Positions 16,204 to 24,790 of a DNA stretch of 28,459 nt are shown piece after piece. The DNA is from CAZFQG01 sp964520785 (lineage in GTDB: Bacteria > Planctomycetota > Planctomycetia > Pirellulales > Thermoguttaceae). Location: contig CAZFQG010000072.1 of assembly GCA_964520785.1 (NCBI GenBank), positions 1 to 28,459 on the forward strand, given 5' to 3'. Under the pieces are notes generated by a model, which saw nothing but the letters and a program-made list of their open reading frames with translations, was not told where the DNA came from and made no database searches. Both the position numbers and the translations under genes were made by a program. The first letter of the stretch is position 1. The number at the start of each line of letters is the position of its first letter.

Positions 16204-16917
16204 ATGGCCCAAAACCTTTCCAAATTTGCACTTCTGGTTCTGGTGCTATTTTTTTTATCCGGTTGTGGTCGAACTGCGTCTTCTCCGGCTGAGGGGAGCG
16301 GAGACCAAGCCGGAGCGCCAAGAAGTGGACCGAACAGCACCGCAGGCGAAAAAAACACCGGTACAAACGATGCGGCCGGGCAACCAGAGAGGACGGACAT
16401 CGAGGTACCGGAGCCACCGGTCGTGGTGATTGAAACGAATATGGGAAAAATCACGGTGGAACTCGATCCCGAGAGAACTCCGATTACCGTCGAGAATTTC
16501 CTTGAATACGTCGAAACCGGATTCTACGACTCGACCCTGTTTCATCAGGTGATGGAGGGTTACGCTATCCTGGGTGGCTCATACTCAGTGGAATGGCGGG
16601 AGAAACCGACCCGAGTGCCGATCCGGAACGAGGCGGATCGAGCACCTGACAATTCGAGGGGCACCATCGCGATGGCTCGACTCCCCGAGACCATTGACAG
16701 CGCGACCAGCCAGTTCTTTATCAACGTGGCCGACAATCCGGCGCTGGATTACAAGGGCGGCACGGCGGAAGAATATGGTTACTGCGTCTTCGGAAAGGTG
16801 GTCGAGGGCATGGAGGTGGTCGACCGGATCGCCGCCGTCCCCGTCGAGGACACCGAGGAGTTTCAGCGAAAGCCGATCGAAAACGTCGTCATTGAGCGGA
16901 CACGCCGAATCAAATAG
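16204..16917 (+). CDS. Cyclophilin-type peptidyl-prolyl isomerase lipoprotein, active site altered
   Basis: The 237-residue product begins with a lipoprotein signal (MAQNLSKFALLVLVLFFLSGC) whose lipobox LSGC would give lipidated Cys21, followed by a low-complexity linker to about residue 70. The rest is a cyclophilin domain: VVVIETNMGKITVELD, TVENFLEYVETGFYDSTLFH, RGTIAMAR, and SATSQFFINVADN. Cyclophilins catalyse cis-trans isomerisation of prolyl bonds; this one would act in the envelope. The catalytic motif normally reads FHR(V/I)IPGFMxQGG. Here it is FHQVMEGYAILGG, so the key Arg is Gln115, the Phe is Tyr120 and the Gln is Leu123. Isomerase activity is therefore doubtful, and a binding or chaperone role is possible. 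The frame is open to 16096, but the signal peptide fixes the start at 16204. Confidence 0.87.
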   Translation: MAQNLSKFALLVLVLFFLSGCGRTASSPAEGSGDQAGAPRSGPNSTAGEKNTGTNDAAGQPERTDIEVPEPPVVVIETNMGKITVELDPERTPITVENFLEYVETGFYDSTLFHQVMEGYAILGGSYSVEWREKPTRVPIRNEADRAPDNSRGTIAMARLPETIDSATSQFFINVADNPALDYKGGTAEEYGYCVFGKVVEGMEVVDRIAAVPVEDTEEFQRKPIENVVIERTRRIK

Positions 16918-16955
16918 CCCGGGCATCGCGCCGCCCGGGGTGGCACGTGTTTTGT
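16918..16955 (+). terminator. Possible terminator after the cyclophilin gene
   Basis: Directly after the stop codon CCCGGG (16918-16923) and CCCGGG (16934-16939) can pair across a 10-base loop, and a TTTT occurs about 12 bases later. The weak T tract makes it an uncertain intrinsic terminator in the convergent space before trkH. Confidence 0.4.
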
Positions 16956-17028
16956 GGGCGTCGAGAGAAGTTCACGGAAGTGAAGGCGGAATGATGGCAT
17001 TCGCGAGAAGGGATGGCCTATCAGGTCG

Positions 17029-18636
17029 CTATTGCGACCGCCAGAAGGCGGGGAAGAAGATCACCAACACGGCGAAAAGCTCCAACCGGCCGAGCATCAT
17101 CAGCCAGATGAAGAGCATTTTGGTCCAGGGCGAGAAATCGGCGTAGTTCTGGGTGGCGCCGATGACGCCCAGGCCGGGGCCGATGTTGTTGAGCGTCGCG
17201 GCGACGCAGCCGGCCGCGTCGCGGAGTTTGTGTTCGAGCATGTGCCCTCTGTCGGTCCAGGTGCTATCCGGTTCCACGGTGATCGTGAAGAGCCAGGCAA
17301 AGACGAAGATACCCAGGATTAAACCGAAGTAGACCAAGATGTTCCTGTGCAGCGACCTGTCCTCGACGACTTTGCCTCCGAGCCGTAAGGGGCGGACGAC
17401 GCTCGGATGGAACGCATGCTCCAACTCCAACCACAGGGTTTTCGCGAATAGGACGTGACGGATCACCTTCAAGCCGCCACCGGTACTGCCGGCGCAGCCG
17501 CCGATGAACATCAGCACCAGAAGCGTCCCCTGGGCGAATCCGTTCCAGCGGTCGAAGTCGGCCGTGCAGAATCCGGTGGTCGTCATGATCGAAACAACCT
17601 GAAAGACGCTCCAGCGCAGTCCATTGGCGAAGACGCGGGCGCCGTCGACATCCCATTCCGCGTTCTCCGCGGGGAACATCCCATTCTCTTCAAAATCGCC
17701 ATGCCATGACCCGAACGCGAAGACGGCGAGGGTGACGATGACGAGGATCGTGATATACGTCCGCCACTCGACGTCTTCAACGAGGTGATTCACCTTACCA
17801 ACCGCGGCGAAATGCAGGAGCGTGAAATTCGTTCCGGCGAGAACCATGAAAACGACGATGGTCATCTCGATGAGGGGGGCGTTCAGGCCCGGCACCGTCT
17901 CGAAATGGGCGATGCTGGCGTTGTAGGTGCTGAATCCCCCGGTCGCCATCGTTCCGAACGCGTGACAAATCGCGGTGAAAAAAGACAATCCCTGGAAGAC
18001 CAATACCAACGCCAGGATCATGTTGAGGGCAAGATAGACGAAGACGAGCATCCACGCGGTGTGTTGCATCCGCGTCTGCGCTCCGGTCTTGTTGGGACCC
18101 GGCATCTCCGCGCGCATCAACGTCTTTCCCGCGGAACCCTGTCCCAGGATGGCGACGAAGAGAACGATGATACCGAGTCCGCCCAGAAAGTGGGTGCTTG
18201 ATCTCCAGAAGAGGATCGTCCGTGGCACGAGCGCGGGGTCTTCGATGTCGGTCAGGACGGTCGCCCCGGTCGTACTGAAACCGGACTGGGCCTCGAACAT
18301 GGCGTCGATGAAAGACATCGGCTTTCCGGGACCGGCTTGGGTTCCGGAAAGTACGTAGGGGAGTGCACCGAGGATGGTCGCGAGGATCCAGCTCAGGCCG
18401 ACGACCGCCATGGCTTCCTTCCGCAACAACCGACCCGCGCCTCTCCCGAGGAAGATGAGCATGCCTCCGGCGAGGAAGCAGAGTCCCATCGAAATGAGAA
18501 ACCCTAGAAAACCGCCCCGCTCTTGCTCCCAGGTGCTGCCGGAAAACGCGAAGGCCCAGGGAAGACTGAAGGCCATCATCCCCCCGATCAATACGGCGAT
18601 GATTCCCAGCAAACGGCAAAGGAGTTTGAAGTCCAT
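17029..18636 (-). CDS. trkH: TrkH-type potassium uptake channel subunit
   Basis: This 535-residue integral membrane protein is the translocating subunit of a Trk/Ktr potassium uptake system. Its four pore repeats each show a selectivity-filter-like segment: SGFSTTGAT (118-126), GTMATGGFSTY (228-238), IMTTTGFCTAD (350-360), and GGCAGSTGGGLKVIR (379-393). The length and order of helices fit TrkH. The ATG at 18636 has no strong ribosome binding site. It is the last gene of an operon, 70 bases behind trkA, so it should work with that cytosolic regulator to import potassium. Confidence 0.94.
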   Translation of the reverse strand: MDFKLLCRLLGIIAVLIGGMMAFSLPWAFAFSGSTWEQERGGFLGFLISMGLCFLAGGMLIFLGRGAGRLLRKEAMAVVGLSWILATILGALPYVLSGTQAGPGKPMSFIDAMFEAQSGFSTTGATVLTDIEDPALVPRTILFWRSSTHFLGGLGIIVLFVAILGQGSAGKTLMRAEMPGPNKTGAQTRMQHTAWMLVFVYLALNMILALVLVFQGLSFFTAICHAFGTMATGGFSTYNASIAHFETVPGLNAPLIEMTIVVFMVLAGTNFTLLHFAAVGKVNHLVEDVEWRTYITILVIVTLAVFAFGSWHGDFEENGMFPAENAEWDVDGARVFANGLRWSVFQVVSIMTTTGFCTADFDRWNGFAQGTLLVLMFIGGCAGSTGGGLKVIRHVLFAKTLWLELEHAFHPSVVRPLRLGGKVVEDRSLHRNILVYFGLILGIFVFAWLFTITVEPDSTWTDRGHMLEHKLRDAAGCVAATLNNIGPGLGVIGATQNYADFSPWTKMLFIWLMMLGRLELFAVLVIFFPAFWRSQ

Positions 18637-18706
18637 CGGCGTACTGGCTCTTGATTCCTATCTGTCTTCAAACGAGGCGTGGTTCACGTGCGGATCGGAC
18701 TGAATA

Positions 18707-20050
18707 TCACGGCGACTCGAATAGTCTCACCGTCTCCACGACCGAATCGCGGTGGACCAAGGCAATAATGGAATCGTCCGGCCGGAATTGATCTTCGGCC
18801 CCCGGGACGTGGACGAATCCGTCGCGGATCTGCGCCGCGACGAGGCATTGGGGGGGCAAGGGGAGCGTGGCCAAGGTCATGTCGACGGCCTGCGAGCCGG
18901 CACTGACTTCGATCTCGAGTATTTCGATCCGGGAATCCCTGCTCAGCGCGACCCGGGAGACGAGTGCCCCGAGGTTGAGGAACGCGCGGATCTGGTCGGC
19001 GACCACCTCTCTGGGACTGACCGTGTGGTCGATTCCGAGCTTCTCGACGACGTTGCCGTAGTCGGGCCGAGAGACGATCGACATAATCTTCTTCGCGCCC
19101 AGTTCCTTCGCCTCGACGCAGGCCATGATGTTGTCCTCGTCGTCCCCGGCGCAGGCGACGAAGACGTCGGCGTTTCCGACACGTTCTTCCTCGAGGCTGG
19201 CGCGGCGCTGGAAGTCGGCATTGACGACGGTGGCGTACTTGAGGTGGGTGGCCAGGTATTCGCAACGTTCCCGGTCCGCTTCGATTAGGAGGACGCTGAA
19301 CCGCCGGTTCTCCAGGGCCAACGCCAGGTGGTAGCCGGTCTCGCCTCCTCCGGCGATGACGATGTTCTGCTTCGGCGGCGCGGTCCTTTGAAAGTTTGTC
19401 CGCACTTCGTCGATGAGTTCGCGCTTGCCGATCAAGGTGATGACGTCGCCGACCGCGATACGATCGGCCGCGCCGGCGATCCACATTCGTCCCTCGCGGC
19501 GGATCGATCCGATTCTCACTCCGCTGGGAAGCTTCAAATCCGCCAGCGCCACGCCCACGCCGGCCGCGTTTTCCGTTACGGCCAGCTCCTGCACTTCGAC
19601 TTCGCCTCTGGCGAAGCTCTCGACGGCGCTCGCCCCGGGGTGGCGAATCTCCCGCGCCAACTCCATCGCCGAGAGGTGTTCCATGCTGATCAGACGATCG
19701 ATATTGAAGTGCCTCTGATAATCGAACGTGCTCAAGTCGCGGAAGACCGGGGCATAGACCCGCGCGACGGCGCGATGCACCCCCATCGCCTTGGCAATAC
19801 TCGCCGCGACGAGGTTCGTCTCGTCGGAACCGGTCACCGCCAGGCAAAGGTCCGCGCCCAGCGTTCCCGCCTGAAATAGAACGCTCGACTGGGCCGCGGA
19901 ACCCAGAACCGCCAAGACGTCCAACTCCTCGTTGATCCGGCGGATCGTCTCCGGGTTCGTGTCGACCACCGTCACGCTATGCCCCAATTCACAAAGCATA
20001 TCGGCGATCGACGTGCCGACCGTCCCGGCGCCCAATACCGTGATACGCAT
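18707..20050 (-). CDS. trkA: Trk potassium uptake regulator TrkA
   Basis: The 447-residue cytosolic protein has the duplicated architecture of TrkA: RCK_N, TrkA_C, RCK_N, TrkA_C. The first nucleotide-binding motif is GAGTVG (7-12) with Asp30 closing the second strand, and the second is GGGETG in NIVIAGGGETGYHLALALE (about 230-248) followed by LLIEADRERC. TrkA binds NAD(H) or ATP/ADP and gates the TrkH pore. The ATG at 20050 is preceded by a GAGGTG about 10 bases upstream. It lies immediately before trkH, which confirms its role. Confidence 0.94.
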   Translation of the reverse strand: MRITVLGAGTVGTSIADMLCELGHSVTVVDTNPETIRRINEELDVLAVLGSAAQSSVLFQAGTLGADLCLAVTGSDETNLVAASIAKAMGVHRAVARVYAPVFRDLSTFDYQRHFNIDRLISMEHLSAMELAREIRHPGASAVESFARGEVEVQELAVTENAAGVGVALADLKLPSGVRIGSIRREGRMWIAGAADRIAVGDVITLIGKRELIDEVRTNFQRTAPPKQNIVIAGGGETGYHLALALENRRFSVLLIEADRERCEYLATHLKYATVVNADFQRRASLEEERVGNADVFVACAGDDEDNIMACVEAKELGAKKIMSIVSRPDYGNVVEKLGIDHTVSPREVVADQIRAFLNLGALVSRVALSRDSRIEILEIEVSAGSQAVDMTLATLPLPPQCLVAAQIRDGFVHVPGAEDQFRPDDSIIALVHRDSVVETVRLFESP

Positions 20051-20108
20051 AGGAACCGCTCACCTCTCGTTTTCGAAATACGGCGGACGCCGCCTCGCGT
20101 CGCTCGTG

Positions 20109-20315
20109 CTAGGCGAGTTGCAGCAGGAAAAAGATGACGGCGAACACCGCCAACATGAAACCGCAAATCCATGTCCCCACCCGGAAGCTCTGCCGGAGGA
20201 TGGCCATCGGTTCCTCCTGCCGTGTAGCCGCGTAAACAAGACTGACGACGATGATCAACGGAACGGCATACCACAGGTCCTGGATTCCAGCGGCGACGAA
20301 AATAAAATCTTGCAT
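20109..20315 (-). CDS. 68-residue two-helix membrane protein upstream of trkA
   Basis: The small product has two predicted transmembrane helices: one in YAVPLIIVVSLVYAA and one in TWICGFMLAVFAVIFFLLQLA, joined by a short polar loop (TRQEEPMAILRQSFRVG). Its position, 59 bases before trkA and on the same strand, makes it part of the trk operon or its leader. I do not recognise a family, and no strong ribosome binding site is present. It may be a regulatory or assembly partner of TrkH, which is an inference from position only. Confidence 0.7.
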   Translation of the reverse strand: MQDFIFVAAGIQDLWYAVPLIIVVSLVYAATRQEEPMAILRQSFRVGTWICGFMLAVFAVIFFLLQLA

Positions 20316-20381
20316 GGTGTTGTTGGCTTTATACCGGATACTCTTGGATTGGTCCGACGGACGATCTTCCCCGCGCTGACC

Positions 20382-21068
20382 TCAGTCCCCCGATTCCCGA
20401 ACCGCCGCCGACGCGTCGGCTCCGTCACTCCCCTCGGCCTTCCGCGACGGGGCCTCTTTCGTCCCGCTCTCGTCCTCGTCTTCTTCCTTGCCCCGAGGAT
20501 TTCCCTCGCCTTCCTCCTCGGGCTCCGGAAAGACCGGTCCGGCCCATGCATCGAAAATCGCCAGAATGTTCAGTAGCCCGGCGATCATCGTGTAGACGGT
20601 ACCGAGTTCGAAATAGCGTCCCAAACGTCGATGGATCGCGTCGATATCAACACCTCTCCCCCCTGGATGTAGGGGTGGCGGCGCCATCAGCTCGTTCAAA
20701 ACCGGCGGCTTGCCGTTCTTGACGCGAACCGCCTGCAGAATCGCCGGAAATGCCGGAGCCCCGACGAAGGCCTGGGCCAGGTACGCATAGCGCTTATCCA
20801 GGGGCCTCCAAGACATATAGACGACTCGCCCCCAACCGATCTCCGGGTCGCTTCCCAGGTAGAGACCAAAAAGAAACGTGCCGAGAATACAAACGGAAAA
20901 CAAGACCGCTTTCGCGTAGCGGCGCTGATAGAAATGCCCCAGCCCAGGGACCAGCCACGCCAGAAACGCCGCGATCACTGGATCCCGAAGGTCAATCTCT
21001 AGTTCATGTTCCGCCGCTTTCGACGGGGAAGCCGGCTGTTTGCTCACATAGTCCTCCGACCCGGACAT
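20382..21068 (-). CDS. DUF6677-like membrane protein
   Basis: The 228-residue product has a polar start, then hydrophobic segments: IAAFLAWLVPGLGHFYQRRYAKA, AVLFSVCILGTFLFGLYLG, AFVGAPAFPAIL, and TVYTMIAGLLNILAIFDAWAG. The motif FLAWLVPGLGHFYQ is typical of a family I recall as DUF6677, found in planctomycetes; I could not check this. The last about 55 residues form a very acidic, low-complexity tail. Function is unknown. The frame continues upstream to a GTG at 21158, but the ATG at 21068 is preferred because the intervening segment reads like noncoding sequence. It heads the group leading into the 68-residue protein, trkA and trkH. Confidence 0.72.
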   Translation of the reverse strand: MSGSEDYVSKQPASPSKAAEHELEIDLRDPVIAAFLAWLVPGLGHFYQRRYAKAVLFSVCILGTFLFGLYLGSDPEIGWGRVVYMSWRPLDKRYAYLAQAFVGAPAFPAILQAVRVKNGKPPVLNELMAPPPLHPGGRGVDIDAIHRRLGRYFELGTVYTMIAGLLNILAIFDAWAGPVFPEPEEEGEGNPRGKEEDEDESGTKEAPSRKAEGSDGADASAAVRESGD

Positions 21069-21417
21069 TGCTCGCCGGGACCGTAAGGCTCTGGAATACC
21101 TGCTTGCCACGACATCCGCAAACGTGCCTTCCAAAGCATCCAGGATAACCGACGCCACTCGGAGGAAACACTCCGATAACGCCGACCAACTTGTCTAGTA
21201 TCGCCCAATTCTAATAGGGAAAGACTTTTTTGCCAGACCAGCTTAGAATATCCAGAAGAATACCAAAGTTTTTTACTGTTTTTATTGAAAAAGTAGCTCA
21301 TGGGTGGCAACGATGGCGGCGACTTAGCGCACTGCTGCTCCCAACGCAATCCGATACTATCGGGCCGTTTATCAGCCCCTTGCTTTTTTCAAAAACAAAA
21401 ACACCGTCCAATGCGAC
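21069..21417. promoter_or_regulatory. AT-rich intergenic region with a palindrome
   Basis: This stretch separates the DUF6677-like gene from the end of the secreted-protein operon, with about 230 AT-rich bases. It likely holds the promoter of the DUF6677/trk group; on the minus strand a TAGAAT hexamer lies at about 21210-21215 but its -35 box is poor. It also contains a 13-base palindrome, CCGATA-C-TATCGG, at 21351-21363. Oligo-A and oligo-T runs occur just past the stop at 21418, but no clear terminator stem goes with them. Confidence 0.35.
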
Positions 21418-24400
21418 TTAACCTCTCGGTTGCTCGGGATCCGCCAGCTTTTCGTCGACGGGTCCACGTGTCGGCGGCCATGGCTCGGGGTGATTTACAC
21501 GAAATGTCGCAACAAATTCCTTGCCCGAAGCCAACTCTCGCGCAGACACCGTCCACATACCGAAGGCATCGTTCGCCGCGATGGAAAGCCCTATGGCACG
21601 TTTCCCCCCGACGGCCGCGTAGTACCCGCTCCCCTCGGCCTCTCGGGCGGAAGAATCGCGAATCGTCACCTCCAAGGGAATAACCGCGTCAATCGGCTTG
21701 CCATCACAATCCACGATGGTAATCCGGCAGTCGACGGTACCACCTCGGTTGACCGTTTCGGGGACCGTCACCTGGATGCCCGCGATTGCCTTGGGCGCGA
21801 TCATCAGAAGGCGGCCGCCGCACGGAAGAAGCTCCAGCGTCGCGCTGAGGCGGCCTGCCGTCTGGCCGAACGGGACCTCTTGCGACTGGACCAGATCGTA
21901 CACGACGCCGGAATCGCGCGCAATGCTCAGCGTCGTCGACGCCGGGAGTCCGTTCTCCATGACGATGCCGTGGTGGCCCACGTAATCGCCGTATTCGCGG
22001 GTGTCGTTGACGAGAAAGACGTAGTCCGTTCCGCCGAAGCGGCGCCGGTACGCAACGACCTCGCAGTTCGAAGAACGGATGGCGCTTTCGTACCGCCCCG
22101 TGAGCTTCTCGCGGATGTCCGCTCCCAGGGCAAGAAGTGCCTTTTTGTCAACATCGGCGCGCCCCGTCCGGTTGGCCGGTTGGATTCGGATGTCCGGCTT
22201 CACCGCGGGGCAGAGCCGGTCGTCCCCGATGAGTATTCCGCCCCCTTCCTGAAACGCGAGAATTCGTTCGACAACCTTCGCCGTGAGGACGTCGCAATCG
22301 GTCAGGACAAGTACCTTGAAGCCGTCAAGACCACGTTCCGTGATGGTCTCGTCGAAGACGACCTCCGGCTGCAATCCGGCATACAAGAGCGCGTGGTAGA
22401 CGTCGCCGAGGCGGCTCCCGCACCACCCGTAAGTCCCTCTTCCGGCGAACATCTCCGATGAGAAACTCTCCAGCACGGCGACGTCGCCCTTCACACCGGG
22501 AATGTTCAGCAGCGCAGGGCCGAGGGGCCGGACGATCGCTCGGACGAGCCGCGCCAGTTCATGGCGGGTTTGCGGATGGGTGTATCGGTAGCCTCCGGTC
22601 GAGCCGGTATCCACCAGCGACTGCCAGCCGTGATACATGATTCCGCGGATCGGCCGGGCGATTTTCGTCCAGAACGCCTCGCGCAAGTGCATGGGGGCGA
22701 TGGTGATGAACCGCGCATCGGGAATCTCTTTCTCCCAGTCCGCCTGGTAGGGGAGCGCGTCCGCCGGCGTCTTCGGTTCCGGCGCGGTCTGGCTGCGGTA
22801 CCAGATGATCTGGGTCATTTTCATGACCTGCTGATCACGGCCCGAACCGGCCGCCATCGCCAGTAGTTCATCCGTCGCCAGGCCGATCCGGATCGGGTCG
22901 GGATAGCTGTAAGTCCACTGGGAAATGACATCGCATTCGCCGCCGCTGCCGTAGACGCTCGCGACGCGCACCGCCGGATCGTGAAACGTCCAGAGGTCGT
23001 CCCGCCCCGTCGATTTGAGTCCCCGGTGCAGTTCGGAATTCAGTCGGTTCCACCCATCCCCTTCCTTCCAGTACCAGCGGTAGTAGGTGAGAACGGGATG
23101 ATCGTCGGGGATGACGCGGTCCGCCGGGAAATCGGCGAGCTTCCGATAGTCCACTCCCCGGGGAGAGTTGACCGCTTCGGGAATATCGAAACCGGCGAAC
23201 TCGCGGAACGCGGCCTTATCCCACTCGTGGAAACAGGGCCGGGCCGCGTCGCGGACCTCAGTGTGCAACAAGGCCGCCGCGAACGAAGGAAAATGCCCGA
23301 ACGCCTCGGCCGTCGAAACGCCCACGTTGCGGCAGAACGGCACCAGGTCCGGATTCAAGGCGCAGACCGATTCGCGCTCCGGCGGATTCCCATTACGGTC
23401 GATGCGGGAAAGGTCGGCTCGACCCCGAAAGGCCCTTACCGGCGAAAGGGTGGCGCTGATCGTGATATCCTCCCGCAACGCGTCATTGAGCATCCGCTTC
23501 ACTTCGACCATTTGCTCGTCCTTGTACGGCGGAACCGGTTTGCCGGCTTCCCAAATCCGTTCGGCGTCGGCGCCAAGACCCAGAACGTGAGTAAAGCCGA
23601 TTCCCTTCAGACACTTCGCGTCCGCCTGGAAAGAGGCCGGACTGTAGCCGCCCCACATCAACACCGGCATTCTGTCCGGCACCGGGCGCGGCACAAGATC
23701 AATCGTCTCTGTCGCGCTGGCAAGGGGTCGTTGCGATCCCTCGGGAAAGACCCGCACTTCGACGTCGTAAGCGTCCGGGCGGAGCGACGTATCAAACTCA
23801 TACTCCAACTCAGTGGAAACCCCGGGTGCCAGCGCGGCGACCGGCACGGTCTTCGGTTCATGCCCGGCGGCCGAGACGACGGCCCTTGCGCCGGTTAGTA
23901 TTTCGCGGTCGAGGTTCGTCAATCGGAAGCGGAGGACGGCCGCCGGCTCCATCCGGCGGAAGACGGTGCGGTCCGAGATGGTCTCGAAATCCACCGGGCC
24001 GAACCGCCGGACCCCCTTCGTAATCCGCACCTCGTCGATCAGGCCGGGAAACCCGTGATGGAGGCTGCCGTGCCGGTCGCCAAGGGAAAGGGGCAGTTCG
24101 CCCGGTGCGATCCGTTCGCACGACGCCTCGAACGACTCTCCCCAGGGTAGCCCGTTCATGAAGAAACCCCCTCGGCCGGCACCGTCGTAAGTAAACGCGA
24201 TATGCCGCCATTCGCCGGCCGGCACGGGGATGGGCTTCGAGTCGAAACGATGCGAATGCGTCCCGAAGCCGAGACAGGCGGTCAACACTCGATTGCCTCC
24301 GGAGGGGGACCCGAAGACGAGCTGGTAGTCACGATCAGACACGTACTTCTTGTCGAGCAGAAACGCCATCGGGTAGTCGTCGTTGAGCCCCTCGCCGGGG

Positions 24401-24750
24401 CAGATCCACATCTCGATGGTAAACGCACCCGGCGGCGATAGGTGGGGCGCGTCCGGAACGACCAAGGCGTGCTTGACGTCCTCGATCGGGTGGCCCGGCG
24501 CTGAGAGTAGCGCTCCGCCGAATCGCCCTTGTTCCACGACGAGGCCGCCTTGGAGCGTCCCCGGCTTGCTCTTTCCGGAAGTGTCCGCGGTCGGGGCGTC
24601 GGCGCGAAACTGCCAAAGCCCCAAAACGTGCTCCGCGGTGGCGTCCGCCCCCGCGTACTCAACGCGCCAGGCCTCCGCTAGGTCCGTCCCCCATGCGTTT
24701 CCCGCCAGAGCCAGAACCACAACGGCACATTTCCAATCAAACACTCTCAT
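21418..24750 (-). CDS. Secreted LamG-domain protein with glycosidase-like body
   Basis: The 1110-residue product starts with a signal peptide (MRVFDWKCAVVVLALAGNAWG). Residues about 40-250 form a LamG/concanavalin A-like domain, with the end motif HHGFPGLIDEVRITKGVRR. Residues about 355-760 look like a glycosidase-type barrel (MPVLMWGGYS, FTHVLGLGAD, IMYHGWQSLVD), without an obvious catalytic pair that I can name. Residues about 755-860 resemble the Rossmann-like trimerisation domain of GH42-type beta-galactosidases (GFKVLVLTDCDVLTAKVVERI, ILIGDDR). A beta-rich C-terminal domain (about 990-1085) follows. It is probably a periplasmic or surface enzyme acting on complex carbohydrate. The frame is open further upstream, but the signal peptide and a GGAGG nine bases before fix the ATG at 24750. 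Last gene of the operon, 40 bases after the hydrolase. Confidence 0.75.
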   Translation of the reverse strand: MRVFDWKCAVVVLALAGNAWGTDLAEAWRVEYAGADATAEHVLGLWQFRADAPTADTSGKSKPGTLQGGLVVEQGRFGGALLSAPGHPIEDVKHALVVPDAPHLSPPGAFTIEMWICPGEGLNDDYPMAFLLDKKYVSDRDYQLVFGSPSGGNRVLTACLGFGTHSHRFDSKPIPVPAGEWRHIAFTYDGAGRGGFFMNGLPWGESFEASCERIAPGELPLSLGDRHGSLHHGFPGLIDEVRITKGVRRFGPVDFETISDRTVFRRMEPAAVLRFRLTNLDREILTGARAVVSAAGHEPKTVPVAALAPGVSTELEYEFDTSLRPDAYDVEVRVFPEGSQRPLASATETIDLVPRPVPDRMPVLMWGGYSPASFQADAKCLKGIGFTHVLGLGADAERIWEAGKPVPPYKDEQMVEVKRMLNDALREDITISATLSPVRAFRGRADLSRIDRNGNPPERESVCALNPDLVPFCRNVGVSTAEAFGHFPSFAAALLHTEVRDAARPCFHEWDKAAFREFAGFDIPEAVNSPRGVDYRKLADFPADRVIPDDHPVLTYYRWYWKEGDGWNRLNSELHRGLKSTGRDDLWTFHDPAVRVASVYGSGGECDVISQWTYSYPDPIRIGLATDELLAMAAGSGRDQQVMKMTQIIWYRSQTAPEPKTPADALPYQADWEKEIPDARFITIAPMHLREAFWTKIARPIRGIMYHGWQSLVDTGSTGGYRYTHPQTRHELARLVRAIVRPLGPALLNIPGVKGDVAVLESFSSEMFAGRGTYGWCGSRLGDVYHALLYAGLQPEVVFDETITERGLDGFKVLVLTDCDVLTAKVVERILAFQEGGGILIGDDRLCPAVKPDIRIQPANRTGRADVDKKALLALGADIREKLTGRYESAIRSSNCEVVAYRRRFGGTDYVFLVNDTREYGDYVGHHGIVMENGLPASTTLSIARDSGVVYDLVQSQEVPFGQTAGRLSATLELLPCGGRLLMIAPKAIAGIQVTVPETVNRGGTVDCRITIVDCDGKPIDAVIPLEVTIRDSSAREAEGSGYYAAVGGKRAIGLSIAANDAFGMWTVSARELASGKEFVATFRVNHPEPWPPTRGPVDEKLADPEQPRG

Positions 24751-24790
24751 CTCGACAACCCTCCGAAGGCACGTACCAGAAATTCCCACT

